From: Bacteroidota bacterium
GTDB lineage: Bacteria; Bacteroidota; Bacteroidia; NS11-12g; UBA955
Assembly: GCA_947460045.1 (NCBI GenBank)
Contig: CANHGC010000001.1
Location: 1-21,461 of the forward strand
DNA: 21,461 bases
Direction of reading: 5' to 3'
Shown here one piece after another: positions 1-9,072 of this stretch; within the stretch, counting starts at the first letter, position 1, and the number at the start of each line of letters is the position of its first letter. The notes below the pieces were generated by a model that had not been told where the DNA came from, ran no database searches, and saw only the letters and a program-made list of their open reading frames with translations. A program made the position numbers and the translations under genes.

Positions 1-1217
1 CCTTCTGGGGGTGTTGCGAAGTTGGCGTTGTTGGTTCCGCTGCCGTCTTGAGCATCTGCGCTCACCGCATCGTTGCCTATGCCTTTTCCAGAATAGTTTT
101 TCTGTTGGAAATTGCCTGATTCTTCATCGAATCCATAGTGCTGCGACAAATCATGCATCATGTTGTTTGCCACGAACAAATTATTGATGGCAAAATCCCT
201 ATAATTCACGGGATCCGCTTCATTTCTGTTATAAGTAAAATCGAACACCAACGAAGTACCACCATTGGGGCTGTAACCCGGCTGATTGTTGGCATCTGCA
301 TCCTCTGAAGCGTATACGTTGTTTCCCCGGGTAATGGTATATTCTGCACCCGCCGCGCCGTTTACATCATGCCAACCATAGGGCGATGCTTGGGCATCCG
401 CGGGACTGCTTAAATTTGATGGGTTGCCATACAGCGGACTTTCTGTGGGGTACGCATAGGCTTTATAAGTTGCACCATCGCCCCTTCTGTTCAATGTTTT
501 GCCTCCGCCAGACTGAGTCAAGGCAGCACTAGCATTGGCAGCACCGGTCCCACTTTTGTGGTTATGAAAATGGGAAGGCGCGCAGGATACCGTCCAACTG
601 TGTCGCTGCAGCAAAGACCCATCTTCCGAAATCCATACATTCACCCAATCCGATGTTTTTGCATTGAAGAAAACGTAATACTTGGCTGGTATCAAATCCC
701 CAGAGGCATTGGGCCAAGCAACGGTTTGCTCGTAGTATTTGCCTTCTTCGAATTGAGTTCCCGTTTTCATCGATTCCCAAATCACATTTGCAGGAATTTC
801 TGATGGCGTTGTATATACCAATTTGAGCGCAACATCACCCAATATAGATGTGTTTAATTGTGCAAAATCACCCTTCAAATGCTCGGCAACGTGAGGCACG
901 GCGCGATTGGTTGTATAATACAGGGTACCATCCGGACGAAAATGCAAACCCATAACACCGTTCACTACCGGAATGCCGTTGATGGTTTGGAGCACATAAG
1001 CATGTCCTTCACCGGAACGATCAATCACCAAGTCTTGAATTTGGGCCATCTGCATATCCTCTGGCACCATACCCCATTTGCCTTGAATGGCCAACTCTTT
1101 GGCTTTATTGAGTGCGATGGTTTTAGATATTGTTGGGGTATTGTTCTGCGCTGCAAGGGATGCGCAACCCAAAAACAAGGCCACCGTTCCAAGATGAAAA
1201 ATCAATTTCGAATTCAT
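1..1217 (-). CDS. Secreted M36 (fungalysin-type) metallopeptidase, N-terminal 405 codons
   Basis: This is the first 405 codons of a secreted zinc endopeptidase; the rest lies beyond the left edge. The frame is open from the ATG at 1217 to base 1. Residues 1-24 form a signal peptide: Lys at 4, a hydrophobic core, and a probable cleavage site near SLAAQ. Residues about 35-130 look like a fungalysin/thermolysin propeptide, with a GHAYVLQTINGIPVVNG stretch. The last 60 residues match the start of the M36 catalytic domain: NNLFVANNMMHDLSQHYGF, then AQDGSGTNNANFATPPE. The HExxH zinc site should lie outside the window and is not seen. Extracellular proteases of this type in Bacteroidota often end in a type IX secretion domain, which cannot be checked here. 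The gene follows eno but is separated from it by a strong terminator, so it is probably transcribed on its own. No SD sequence precedes the start. The family call rests on remembered motifs. Confidence 0.88.
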   Translation of the reverse strand, partial: MNSKLIFHLGTVALFLGCASLAAQNNTPTISKTIALNKAKELAIQGKWGMVPEDMQMAQIQDLVIDRSGEGHAYVLQTINGIPVVNGVMGLHFRPDGTLYYTTNRAVPHVAEHLKGDFAQLNTSILGDVALKLVYTTPSEIPANVIWESMKTGTQFEEGKYYEQTVAWPNASGDLIPAKYYVFFNAKTSDWVNVWISEDGSLLQRHSWTVSCAPSHFHNHKSGTGAANASAALTQSGGGKTLNRRGDGATYKAYAYPTESPLYGNPSNLSSPADAQASPYGWHDVNGAAGAEYTITRGNNVYASEDADANNQPGYSPNGGTSLVFDFTYNRNEADPVNYRDFAINNLFVANNMMHDLSQHYGFDEESGNFQQKNYSGKGIGNDAVSADAQDGSGTNNANFATPPE

Positions 1218-1224
1218 GAACTTG

Positions 1225-1255
1225 CAAGATATCAGTTTGGATTGGGTTGCGCAAA
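1225..1255 (-). promoter_or_regulatory. Possible Bacteroidota-type promoter of the M36 gene
   Basis: On the minus strand a TTTG (1255-1252) is followed after 20 bases by TATCTTG (1231-1225). This is one base short of the TAnnTTTG -7 consensus, and it ends 7 bases before the ATG at 1217. The spacing fits the known TTTG/TAnnTTTG arrangement. If used, it gives a nearly leaderless transcript. The -7 match is imperfect, so this is tentative. Confidence 0.35.
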
Positions 1256-1265
1256 ATTTTGCAAC
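1246..1265. repeat. Inverted repeat between the eno terminator and the M36 gene
   Basis: The 12-base perfect palindrome GCAAAATTTTGC spans 1251-1262. It lies inside a longer dyad, with GTTGC at 1246-1250 and GCAAC at 1261-1265. It overlaps the candidate -33 element of the M36 gene, so it could be an operator. Chance is also plausible for an AT-rich palindrome of this size. Confidence 0.4.
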
Positions 1266-1294
1266 AAAAAAGCCCCGCGAAGGCGGGGCTTTTT
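1266..1294 (-). terminator. Rho-independent terminator of carA-eno
   Basis: An 8-base perfect GC-rich stem pairs AGCCCCGC (1271-1278) with GCGGGGCT (1283-1290) around a 4-base loop. Read on the minus strand it is followed by a run of six T, counting the last stem base. It starts 29 bases past the eno stop codon. T residues on the plus-strand side also allow weak function in the other direction, though no plus-strand gene ends here. Confidence 0.93.
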
Positions 1295-1319
1295 CCAATA
1301 CTCTTATACAAAATTCTAC

Positions 1320-2618
<1,299 letters not shown>

Positions 2619-3722
2619 TTATTTCTTATGCTTATTTAATAGTTCGATGAATTGATCAAACAAATACAACGAATCGTGAGGACCAGGAGATGCTTCTGGG
2701 TGATGCTGAACAGAGAATGCTGGAACATCCAACCGAGCGATACCTTCCACCGTATCATCATTCAGATTTACGTGTGTGAGTTGCACTTTGTTCGACAAAG
2801 ACTCATTATATCTAACTGCAAAACCATGATTTTGACTGGTGATCTCACTTCTACCGGTGATTAAATTCTTCACAGGATGATTCAAACCACGATGTCCATG
2901 GTGCATTTTATACGTTTCCAAACCAGAGGCCAAACTCAACAATTGATGACCTAAGCAAATACCAAAGGTTGGCATTCCGCCATCCACCAATTCTTTCACG
3001 GCCGCTATCGCATAATCCATAGATGCAGGATCGCCTGGGCCATTGCTAATCATCAAGCCATCGGGGTTCCATGCTTTCACCTCCGCAGCAGTTGTATCCC
3101 AGGGGAAAATCCCCAAATAACAACCACGCTCAACCAAACAACGAGAGATGTTTAATTTATTCCCATAATCCAATAACGCCACACGATAAGGTGATGTTTC
3201 ATCTCCCATGGTATGAAAGGCATCAGTAGAAACTTTCGAAGCCAGTTCAAGACCATCCATGGACGGCACCGAATTCAACTGAACCAATAGCGACTCTACA
3301 TCAAAGTTATCAGAGGAGATAATGGCATTTTTTGCGCCAGTTTCGCGCAGGTGACGTACCAACTGCCTTGTATCAATTTCAGAAATCCCTACCAATCCAT
3401 TCTCCATGAAATAGCTATCCAAACTATCGGATCCATTTTTTCTGGAATAATTGTGTGAGAATTTCTTACAAACCAAGCCGGCTATTTTAATCCCATCGCT
3501 TTCGATTTCTTCATCGTGCACACCGTAATTGCCGATGTGATCGGAAGTCATAACCAAAATTTGACCAAAATAAGAAGGGTCCGTAAACACCTCTTGATAT
3601 CCAGTCATTCCTGTATTAAAACAAATTTCTCCGGTAGTTGTACCTATCTTGCCTACGGCTGTACCATGAAAAACGGTACCATCTTGTAGCACCAAAAGTG
3701 CTGGGGTTAGTTGTGCATTCAC
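2619..3722 (-). CDS. carA: Carbamoyl-phosphate synthase small (glutaminase) subunit
   Basis: Hydrolyses glutamine and passes ammonia to the large subunit CarB for carbamoyl phosphate, which feeds pyrimidine and arginine synthesis. It has 367 residues, as usual. The N-terminal CPSase small-subunit domain (about 6-140) contains DGTVFHG and FNTGMTGYQEV. A class I glutamine amidotransferase domain follows (about 180-362), with nucleophile Cys256 in FGICLGHQ and the His341/Glu343 pair in HHPEASPGP. The start is a GTG at 3720-3722: the only upstream in-frame sequence reaches a stop at 3732-3734, and no in-frame ATG comes before residue 39. carB is not in the window. eno follows 12 bases later. I found no consensus promoter in the 78 bases upstream, so read-through from the terC gene is possible. 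Confidence 0.97.
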   Translation of the reverse strand: MNAQLTPALLVLQDGTVFHGTAVGKIGTTTGEICFNTGMTGYQEVFTDPSYFGQILVMTSDHIGNYGVHDEEIESDGIKIAGLVCKKFSHNYSRKNGSDSLDSYFMENGLVGISEIDTRQLVRHLRETGAKNAIISSDNFDVESLLVQLNSVPSMDGLELASKVSTDAFHTMGDETSPYRVALLDYGNKLNISRCLVERGCYLGIFPWDTTAAEVKAWNPDGLMISNGPGDPASMDYAIAAVKELVDGGMPTFGICLGHQLLSLASGLETYKMHHGHRGLNHPVKNLITGRSEITSQNHGFAVRYNESLSNKVQLTHVNLNDDTVEGIARLDVPAFSVQHHPEASPGPHDSLYLFDQFIELLNKHKK

Positions 3723-3763
3723 TTCAAGGGATCAAATTTCGTATATTTACTTCAACTGCTCAA

Positions 3764-3798
3764 ACTTTGTGGGAAAAATATTGCTGTTCTCACAAAGT
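3764..3798. repeat. Hairpin-forming inverted repeat between terC and carA
   Basis: ACTTTGTG (3764-3771) and CACAAAGT (3791-3798) are exact reverse complements. After one mismatch the stem continues for three more pairs around an 11-base loop. On the minus strand it begins 2 bases after the terC stop and is followed by TTTGAGC rather than a long T run. It could be a weak terC terminator or an operator for carA. The sequence alone does not decide. Confidence 0.55.
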
Positions 3799-3800
3799 AC

Positions 3801-4865
3801 TTAGTTAGCGAGATCGCCATCATTGGGTTGATTCTGTTTCGGAAACCAGATCGACCAAAAAATACTCAACGCCAAAATCGATATAATCACCAACAAATTA
3901 TGTATTTCATTGAATCCATACATGTGGGCGTATTTCTCCAACAACATTTTCAAACCGATATATACCAATATCATCGACAGACCATATTTTAGACTGTAAA
4001 ATTTATCCATCCCAGCTCCCAATAAGAAGTACAATGAACGAAGTCCCATCACGGCAAAAATATTTGAGAAAAACACAAGGTAAGGATCTCTAGTTACTCC
4101 AAAAACTGCCGGAACACTGTCTACAGCAAAAACCACATCGGTAACATCTACAATGATCAAGACCAAAAACGGAATCGTTAAAAACAACTTGCCATTCTCG
4201 CGAATAAAAAACCGCGTTTCACTGGGATTATTCTCAGCCACACGAAACCACCTCTTAGCGAATCGCACCACCACGTGATTGTCTGTCTCAAAAGCTTCTT
4301 CCTCTCCGGATTTTAACATTTTAAACCCACTGTACACCAAAAAGGCCCCAAATAAATACATCACCCACTCAAATTTCGATACGATCTCACTGCCCAAATA
4401 AATAAACAGAAACCGCAATACCACTGCCCCAATTACGCCCCAAATCAAAATCCTCTTTTGATTTTCACCATTCATTTTGAACGATTGAAAAATCAACAAT
4501 ATCACAAACAAATTGTCTATGCTCAATGCATACTCCAACAAAAATCCACTCAAATAGGAAATCGCTGCAGTTTTGGAAAAATCTTGCATCGCATGTTCAA
4601 AGCCCATCGACATATCAAACTGCACTTTGTAATCCACTTGATATTTCATCAAATCACTTACTCCAGCAACATTGTGTAAATCACCGTGGAACAGATATAC
4701 AAATACCGTCATCAACAACCCCACTGAGAACCAGCCCAATGTATGCATCAATGCCTGCTTGGCCGTAACCTCATCGTGTGTAGATTTTGAGAATACACCC
4801 AAATCCCACAACATCCCCACCATCAAAACAACAAAAAAAGCACCCAAAAAAATGATCTGCGTCAT
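3801..4865 (-). CDS. TerC/Alx-family integral membrane protein
   Basis: A polytopic inner-membrane protein of the TerC family. Characterised members (Alx, MeeF/MeeY type) are linked to manganese export or to metal loading of exported enzymes. The role here is inferred from family only. The 354 residues contain about eight or nine hydrophobic segments. Family signatures are LEYALSIDNLFVIL (110-123) and DVTDVVFAVDSVPAVFG (240-256), with the conserved acidic residues inside the membrane. The stretch 60-100 between the second and third membrane segments looks longer than I expect for the family. An in-frame TTG at 4877 exists, but ATG at 4865 is preferred: a perfect -7 element (4875-4882) overlaps the TTG. 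No yybP-ykoY-type riboswitch fits in the very short leader. The gene diverges from the S46 peptidase gene. Confidence 0.9.
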   Translation of the reverse strand: MTQIIFLGAFFVVLMVGMLWDLGVFSKSTHDEVTAKQALMHTLGWFSVGLLMTVFVYLFHGDLHNVAGVSDLMKYQVDYKVQFDMSMGFEHAMQDFSKTAAISYLSGFLLEYALSIDNLFVILLIFQSFKMNGENQKRILIWGVIGAVVLRFLFIYLGSEIVSKFEWVMYLFGAFLVYSGFKMLKSGEEEAFETDNHVVVRFAKRWFRVAENNPSETRFFIRENGKLFLTIPFLVLIIVDVTDVVFAVDSVPAVFGVTRDPYLVFFSNIFAVMGLRSLYFLLGAGMDKFYSLKYGLSMILVYIGLKMLLEKYAHMYGFNEIHNLLVIISILALSIFWSIWFPKQNQPNDGDLAN

Positions 4866-4874
4866 ACCGTTTTG

Positions 4875-4882
4875 CAAAGGTA
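4875..4882 (-). promoter_or_regulatory. -7 promoter element of the terC-family gene
   Basis: The minus strand reads TACCTTTG, an exact match to the Bacteroidota TAnnTTTG element, ending 9 bases before the ATG at 4865. No TTTG is found at the expected -33 distance. The predicted leader is only a few bases long. Confidence 0.6.
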
Positions 4883-4927
4883 AGCCGAATACCTAAGAAA
4901 GCCCATCGCCAAGCCAACAGAAATTGG

Positions 4928-4935
4928 TAGATTTG
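4928..4935 (+). promoter_or_regulatory. -7 promoter element of the S46 peptidase gene
   Basis: TAGATTTG matches the Bacteroidota TAnnTTTG element exactly and ends 6 bases before the ATG at 4942. No TTTG lies about 19 bases upstream. Transcription from here would start within a few bases of the start codon, giving a leaderless or nearly leaderless mRNA. The element is divergent from, and 45 bases away from, that of the terC-family gene. Confidence 0.6.
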
Positions 4936-4941
4936 CATACA

Positions 4942-7287
4942 ATGCAAAAGAAAATCTCATCTGTTGTAAAAAACGCAAGCCTTAGCGCCGTTGCGGGTTT
5001 ATTATTATTAATCACCACCCAATCTCATAGGCCAGAGGAAGGCATGTTTCCGCTGAATTACGTGAACATCAGCGATCTAAAAAATGCAGGACTAAAACTG
5101 GAAGGTCAAGACATATTCAATCCCAACGGACTAAGCCTTACCAATGCTTTGGTGAAAGTGGGCGGTTGTACTGGAAGTTTCATTTCAAACGAAGGACTCG
5201 TCATTACAAACCACCACTGTGTTTATGGCGCCGTAGCAGACGCAAGTACCGTTGAAACCAATCACCTAGAGAACGGCTTTGTCGCAAAAACAAAGGAGCA
5301 AGAAATTCCAATCAACATGCCTTGCAAAATCACGGAAAGCTATGAAGATGTCTCGGAGCGGGTTTTAATGGGCATCGACGAATCCTTCTCTCCAAGCCAA
5401 CGCGCCGCAAGCATTAGCAAAAATATCAGCAATATCGTTGCCGAGGAAAGAACCAAACACCCAGACAAAAGCATCGAAATATCTGAAATGTTCGTAGGCA
5501 AAAGTTACACGCTATTTAGATATGTATTTTTAAAGGATGTACGATTGGTTTTGGCACCCCCTGTAACCATCGGACAGTTTGGTGGTGATTCTGACAACTG
5601 GGAATGGCCGCGCCACAACGGCGATTTCAGCCTAGTACGTGTATATGTTGGTAAAGATGGAAAATCAGCCAGCTACAACAAAGACAACGTTCCGTACAAA
5701 CCTGCTAAAACGTTAAAAATCAATCCAAAAGGAACCAAAGAAGGTGACTTCGTATTCATCATGGGTTACCCTGGCAGAACATTTAGAAATGAAACCGCAC
5801 CCTATTTGGCGTTTCAAGAAAATGTTAACCTACCCAAAATACAAGGTTTCTATGCTTGGTATCTTGGACAAATAAAGGATATTACCAAAGAAAATGAAGC
5901 GGAAAGATTGGCATTCGCTGGGGATGTGCAAAGTTTAGAGAACGTAGAAAAAAATTATCGCGGAAAAATCCAAGGTTTACGAAGAACCCAATTGGTCAGT
6001 GCTCGCAACAACGAAGAAAATCAAATGTTGGAATGGGCCAGAAAACAGCCTAGATACCAAAAAACTGGGGTCGCAGCCATCGATACACTTCGAAATCAAT
6101 GGGCCATAAAAAATGCAACCAAAGATGTTCGATATTGGACACAGTTCACAAACAACCAAAGCAAGTATAGTTACGCCATCGCAGCAATTGAAAATGCTCG
6201 CATGCAATGGGCAATCGTATTAAACAATGCGAAAACAAACACAGTTTCTAGTGCAACCTCAAATGCAAATAACATATCGGATGCCAAAAAAGCCATCTTA
6301 TCGAGCCTCAGCAAGCAATTGAGCACAATTGAAATACCTCTAAACCAAGAACTGGAAAAGCGAGTGTTGGTTAAAATGGCGATAGAAGGCATCGAACTGA
6401 TGAAACATACCGATGTCATCGCGAACAATTACAGACAAAGCAACATGTTTGGCGAACAACAAGCCTACTTCGATAATAGATTAAAAGTTATGTTGAAGGG
6501 ACAAACGCCAGAAACATGGGCTAAGAATGCGGCAACCCAAACCCGCATCAATCAGATATCAGAAATCAAAGCCATCGCAGAAGCAGCGAAATTAGCCGCT
6601 AACGCGATCACTGAATCGAATCAAAACACTTACAACGCGAAATGGTGGGACAAATCCATTTGCAAGGAAGACGCTTTGAGTCAATGGGGTCGTTTGGTCA
6701 ATCGGATCATAGGACCTGTAAGCACGCAATCGGCTAAAATAGAAGAAGTCATAAAAGCGGCCATGCCTGTGTATTTGGATATGCGCAGAGATTTCAAGGC
6801 CACTCAATTCATACCTGATGCCAATAGTACTTTGCGCCTAACGTATGGATATATCAAGCGATACAGTCCGAATGATGGGGAAACACACCAACCATACACC
6901 TATTTAGAGGGTATTTTCGAGAAGGCAAACACACGTCCCGATTACAGATTGCCGAGCATTGTTGCCGATAATCTTCGAATCAAGGACATCGCTCCTGTGT
7001 TTAAAGACCCAGAAACCGGTAAAGTAATCGTTGGGATGCTTTACAATCTAGACACTACCGGCGGTAACAGTGGTTCACCAGTTTTGAATGAAAGAGGTGA
7101 ATTGATCGGCATCAATTTCGATCGAAGTTTTACCGCTACGATCAATGATTACGCTTGGAATGAGAATTATAGCAGATCAATTGGATGCGACATTCGATAT
7201 GCTTTGTTTGTGATGAAGTACGTATCGAAAGCTGACCATATCTTGGCTGAAATAGGAATTACTGAAGACATGTTACAGGGGAGATAA
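4942..7287 (+). CDS. S46-family dipeptidyl-peptidase, DPP11-like (Asp/Glu-specific)
   Basis: A secreted or periplasmic serine peptidase that releases dipeptides from the N-termini of oligopeptides. It has 781 residues from the ATG at 4942. An in-frame TTG at 4924 is less likely, as it precedes the -7 element. Residues 1-28 are a signal peptide (hydrophobic core about 13-26). The chymotrypsin-like triad is His92 (TNHHC), Asp228 (HNGDFS) and Ser710 (GGNSGSP). A helical cap domain fills about 290-600. Eighteen residues after the catalytic Ser is Arg728 (INFDR), the place where Porphyromonas gingivalis DPP11 has Arg673 and DPP7 has Gly. This predicts a preference for Asp/Glu at P1. The protein is about 60 residues longer than the 720-residue P. 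gingivalis DPP11, mostly before the catalytic Ser. It converges with rplQ and diverges from the terC-family gene. Confidence 0.93.
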   Translation: MQKKISSVVKNASLSAVAGLLLLITTQSHRPEEGMFPLNYVNISDLKNAGLKLEGQDIFNPNGLSLTNALVKVGGCTGSFISNEGLVITNHHCVYGAVADASTVETNHLENGFVAKTKEQEIPINMPCKITESYEDVSERVLMGIDESFSPSQRAASISKNISNIVAEERTKHPDKSIEISEMFVGKSYTLFRYVFLKDVRLVLAPPVTIGQFGGDSDNWEWPRHNGDFSLVRVYVGKDGKSASYNKDNVPYKPAKTLKINPKGTKEGDFVFIMGYPGRTFRNETAPYLAFQENVNLPKIQGFYAWYLGQIKDITKENEAERLAFAGDVQSLENVEKNYRGKIQGLRRTQLVSARNNEENQMLEWARKQPRYQKTGVAAIDTLRNQWAIKNATKDVRYWTQFTNNQSKYSYAIAAIENARMQWAIVLNNAKTNTVSSATSNANNISDAKKAILSSLSKQLSTIEIPLNQELEKRVLVKMAIEGIELMKHTDVIANNYRQSNMFGEQQAYFDNRLKVMLKGQTPETWAKNAATQTRINQISEIKAIAEAAKLAANAITESNQNTYNAKWWDKSICKEDALSQWGRLVNRIIGPVSTQSAKIEEVIKAAMPVYLDMRRDFKATQFIPDANSTLRLTYGYIKRYSPNDGETHQPYTYLEGIFEKANTRPDYRLPSIVADNLRIKDIAPVFKDPETGKVIVGMLYNLDTTGGNSGSPVLNERGELIGINFDRSFTATINDYAWNENYSRSIGCDIRYALFVMKYVSKADHILAEIGITEDMLQGR

Positions 7288-7298
7288 TTCTCTCCCCT
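7277..7298 (+). terminator. Hairpin over the S46 stop codon, possible weak terminator
   Basis: AGGGGAGA (7277-7284) pairs perfectly with TCTCCCCT (7291-7298), and the 6-base loop begins with the TAA stop codon. The following bases (ATATTTCTCC) lack a good T run. It may protect the mRNA 3' end or terminate weakly. The stronger terminator lies at 7431-7460. Confidence 0.45.
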
Positions 7299-7430
7299 AT
7301 ATTTCTCCCTAAAAAGATACATAAATGAAAATCCATGCAAACACAATTCTGTGGTTTTGCCAGGGTACCCCAATTTTGAAAATATCAGTATTTATGTAAT
7401 GGTAAACGATTAAAATTTAAGTGTTAAAAC

Positions 7431-7461
7431 AAAAAGGCCACCCAATTGGGTGGCCTTTTTT
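7431..7461. terminator. Bidirectional terminator between the S46 gene and rplQ
   Basis: Bases 7431-7460 form a perfect 30-base palindrome. A five runs are followed by a GC-rich stem (GGCCACCC / GGGTGGCC), an AATT centre, and T runs. It lies 18 bases past the rplQ stop on the minus strand and 143 bases past the S46 stop on the plus strand. It can therefore end the ribosomal super-operon and catch convergent transcripts. The rest of the 191-base gap 7288-7478 shows only the S46 hairpin and no gene I can support. Confidence 0.93.
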
Positions 7462-7478
7462 ATGATTCAGTGAATGAA

Positions 7479-8060
7479 TTACTTTGTTTCTTCTGTAGAT
7501 TCTTCAGTAGAATCTGCAGCCGCAGCCTCATCAATCGCTGGAGTTTCAGCAACTCCCTCTTCAGCAACTACTTCTTCTACAACAGCCTCAGCCACTTCAG
7601 CCTTGGGAGTTGATGTTTTGGCAGTAGCAGTAGTAGCACCACCACGACGTGAACGACGTGTAGTTGACTTTTTCTTGTCGGCATTAAAGCCTTCGAAGAA
7701 TTCGTTAAAGTCTACCAATTCGATCATAGCCATTTCAGCGTTGTCACCAGCTCTGTTACCTGTTTTCAAAATCCGGGTATAACCACCAGCTCTGTTGGCC
7801 ACTTTACCGCCCACTACTGTGAACAATTCAGTAACAGCAACCTTGTCTTTCAAATAAGAAAAAGCAGTACGATAGTTGTGAGTTGTACCTTCCTTACTGC
7901 GAGTAATGATTGGTTCTACAAATACGCGCAAAGCTTTTGCTTTTGCTACTGTGGTAACGATGCGTTTGTGTATGATCAAAGAAGAAGCCATGTTCGACAA
8001 CATCGCAGCGCGGTGTGAAGCGGTTCTTCCCAAATGATTAAATTTCTTTCCGTGTCTCAT
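7479..8060 (-). CDS. rplQ: 50S ribosomal protein bL17 with long acidic C-terminal tail
   Basis: Large-subunit protein near the peptide exit tunnel. Residues 1-126 are the conserved core ([20 protein letters not shown] at the start; later [20 protein letters not shown]). A basic linker (129-139, with [11 protein letters not shown]) is followed by a tail (140-193) made almost only of Ala, Glu, Val, Thr and Ser. This makes the protein far longer than the 127-residue E. coli form. Long L17 tails are common in Bacteroidota as I recall, so this is probably normal for the phylum. It is the last gene of the super-operon, 7 bases after rpoA, and a palindromic terminator follows. Confidence 0.98.
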   Translation of the reverse strand: MRHGKKFNHLGRTASHRAAMLSNMASSLIIHKRIVTTVAKAKALRVFVEPIITRSKEGTTHNYRTAFSYLKDKVAVTELFTVVGGKVANRAGGYTRILKTGNRAGDNAEMAMIELVDFNEFFEGFNADKKKSTTRRSRRGGATTATAKTSTPKAEVAEAVVEEVVAEEGVAETPAIDEAAAADSTEESTEETK

Positions 8061-8067
8061 CTCTTAA

Positions 8068-9060
8068 TTAGTCTTCGTTAATGTTGTATCTAGCAACGTC
8101 CATTCCAAAGTGCAAGCCTTTTTCGCGAACAAATTCTTCCAATTCAGACAATGATTTTTTACCAAAGTTTCTGAATTTCAAAAGGTCATCGATGTGGTAA
8201 TTTACCAATTCTCCCAAAGTTTTGATTTCTGCGGCCTTCAAACAGTTGTAGGCACGTACAGACAAATCAAGATCAGCCAAAGGAGTCTTCAAAATTTTAC
8301 GCATTGAAAGGAATCCTTCATCTACTTCTTCAACAGCTTTGCTTGCTTTAGATTCAGGCATGATATTCTCATCACTGAACAATACAAAGTGTTGAATCAA
8401 AATTTTGGCAGCTTCTTTCATGGCTTCTTCTGGATGAATGCTACCATCGGTAGTTACTTCCATAACCAATTTCTCGTAATCAGTTCTTTGCTCTACACGG
8501 AAATCTTCAACGCTATATTTAACGTTACGGATTGGTGTGTAAATAGAATCGATTGCGATGGTACCGATTTGGGCATCCTTTACCTTATTCTCCTCTGCTG
8601 GAACATATCCACGACCCTTACCTACGGTGATTTCCAATTCCATGTTTACAGTTGGTTCCATGTTACAGATAACCAATTCTGGGTTAAGGATATTGAAAGC
8701 GTTGGTGTAGCGACCGATGTCACCCGCCAAGAACTGATCTTTTCCTTTTACCGAAATGAAAATTTTCTCTTGTTCTTCGGTAGAAGAATTTGATTTGAAA
8801 CGAACTTGTTTCAAATTTAAAACCATCTCAACAACATCTTCAGTTACACCTTTGATGGTACTGAATTCATGATCAACGCCCTGAATTTTCACAGAGGTAA
8901 TGGCATAACCTTCCAATGATGAAAGAAGGATTCTGCGCATGGCATTTCCAATGGTTACACCGTAGCCTTTTTCCAAAGGACTGAATTCAAACAGTCCATG
9001 GAAATCGGTGGCTTTGTGCATAACCACTTTATTTGGTTTTTGAAAAGGTATTACACCCAT
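8068..9060 (-). CDS. rpoA: DNA-directed RNA polymerase alpha subunit
   Basis: Scaffold for assembly of the RNA polymerase core and contact point for activators. It has 330 residues. The N-terminal dimerisation domain (about 15-235) contains [20 protein letters not shown]. An acidic linker around 236-255 leads to the C-terminal DNA-binding domain (about 258-320), with [20 protein letters not shown] and [14 protein letters not shown]. Arg269 corresponds to E. coli Arg265, which contacts UP-element DNA, so UP-element binding is likely retained. It sits between rpsD (12 bases) and rplQ (7 bases), as in the classical alpha operon. No SD precedes the ATG. Confidence 0.99.
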   Translation of the reverse strand: MGVIPFQKPNKVVMHKATDFHGLFEFSPLEKGYGVTIGNAMRRILLSSLEGYAITSVKIQGVDHEFSTIKGVTEDVVEMVLNLKQVRFKSNSSTEEQEKIFISVKGKDQFLAGDIGRYTNAFNILNPELVICNMEPTVNMELEITVGKGRGYVPAEENKVKDAQIGTIAIDSIYTPIRNVKYSVEDFRVEQRTDYEKLVMEVTTDGSIHPEEAMKEAAKILIQHFVLFSDENIMPESKASKAVEEVDEGFLSMRKILKTPLADLDLSVRAYNCLKAAEIKTLGELVNYHIDDLLKFRNFGKKSLSELEEFVREKGLHFGMDVARYNINED

Positions 9061-9072
9061 GATTTTTTCTAA

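Noticed and set aside
1158..1217. Lipoprotein signal (LGC) in the M36 N-terminus
   Set aside because: The residues before the Cys are Phe-Leu-Gly, a poor lipobox, and a good signal peptidase I site (SLAAQ) follows a few residues later.
4866..4941. Upstream TTG starts for the terC-family gene (4877) and the S46 gene (4924)
   Set aside because: In each case an ATG 12-18 bases downstream fits the family N-terminus, and a perfect -7 promoter element overlaps or follows the TTG.
4866..4941. Manganese or pH riboswitch upstream of the terC-family gene
   Set aside because: The predicted leader is only a few bases long and the entire gap is 76 bases shared by two divergent genes, too little for a yybP-ykoY-type aptamer.
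7325..7399. A 24-codon plus-strand reading frame starting MKIHANTIL
   Set aside because: No SD, no promoter, no recognisable family and no supporting context. An open frame this short is expected by chance in the intergenic gap.
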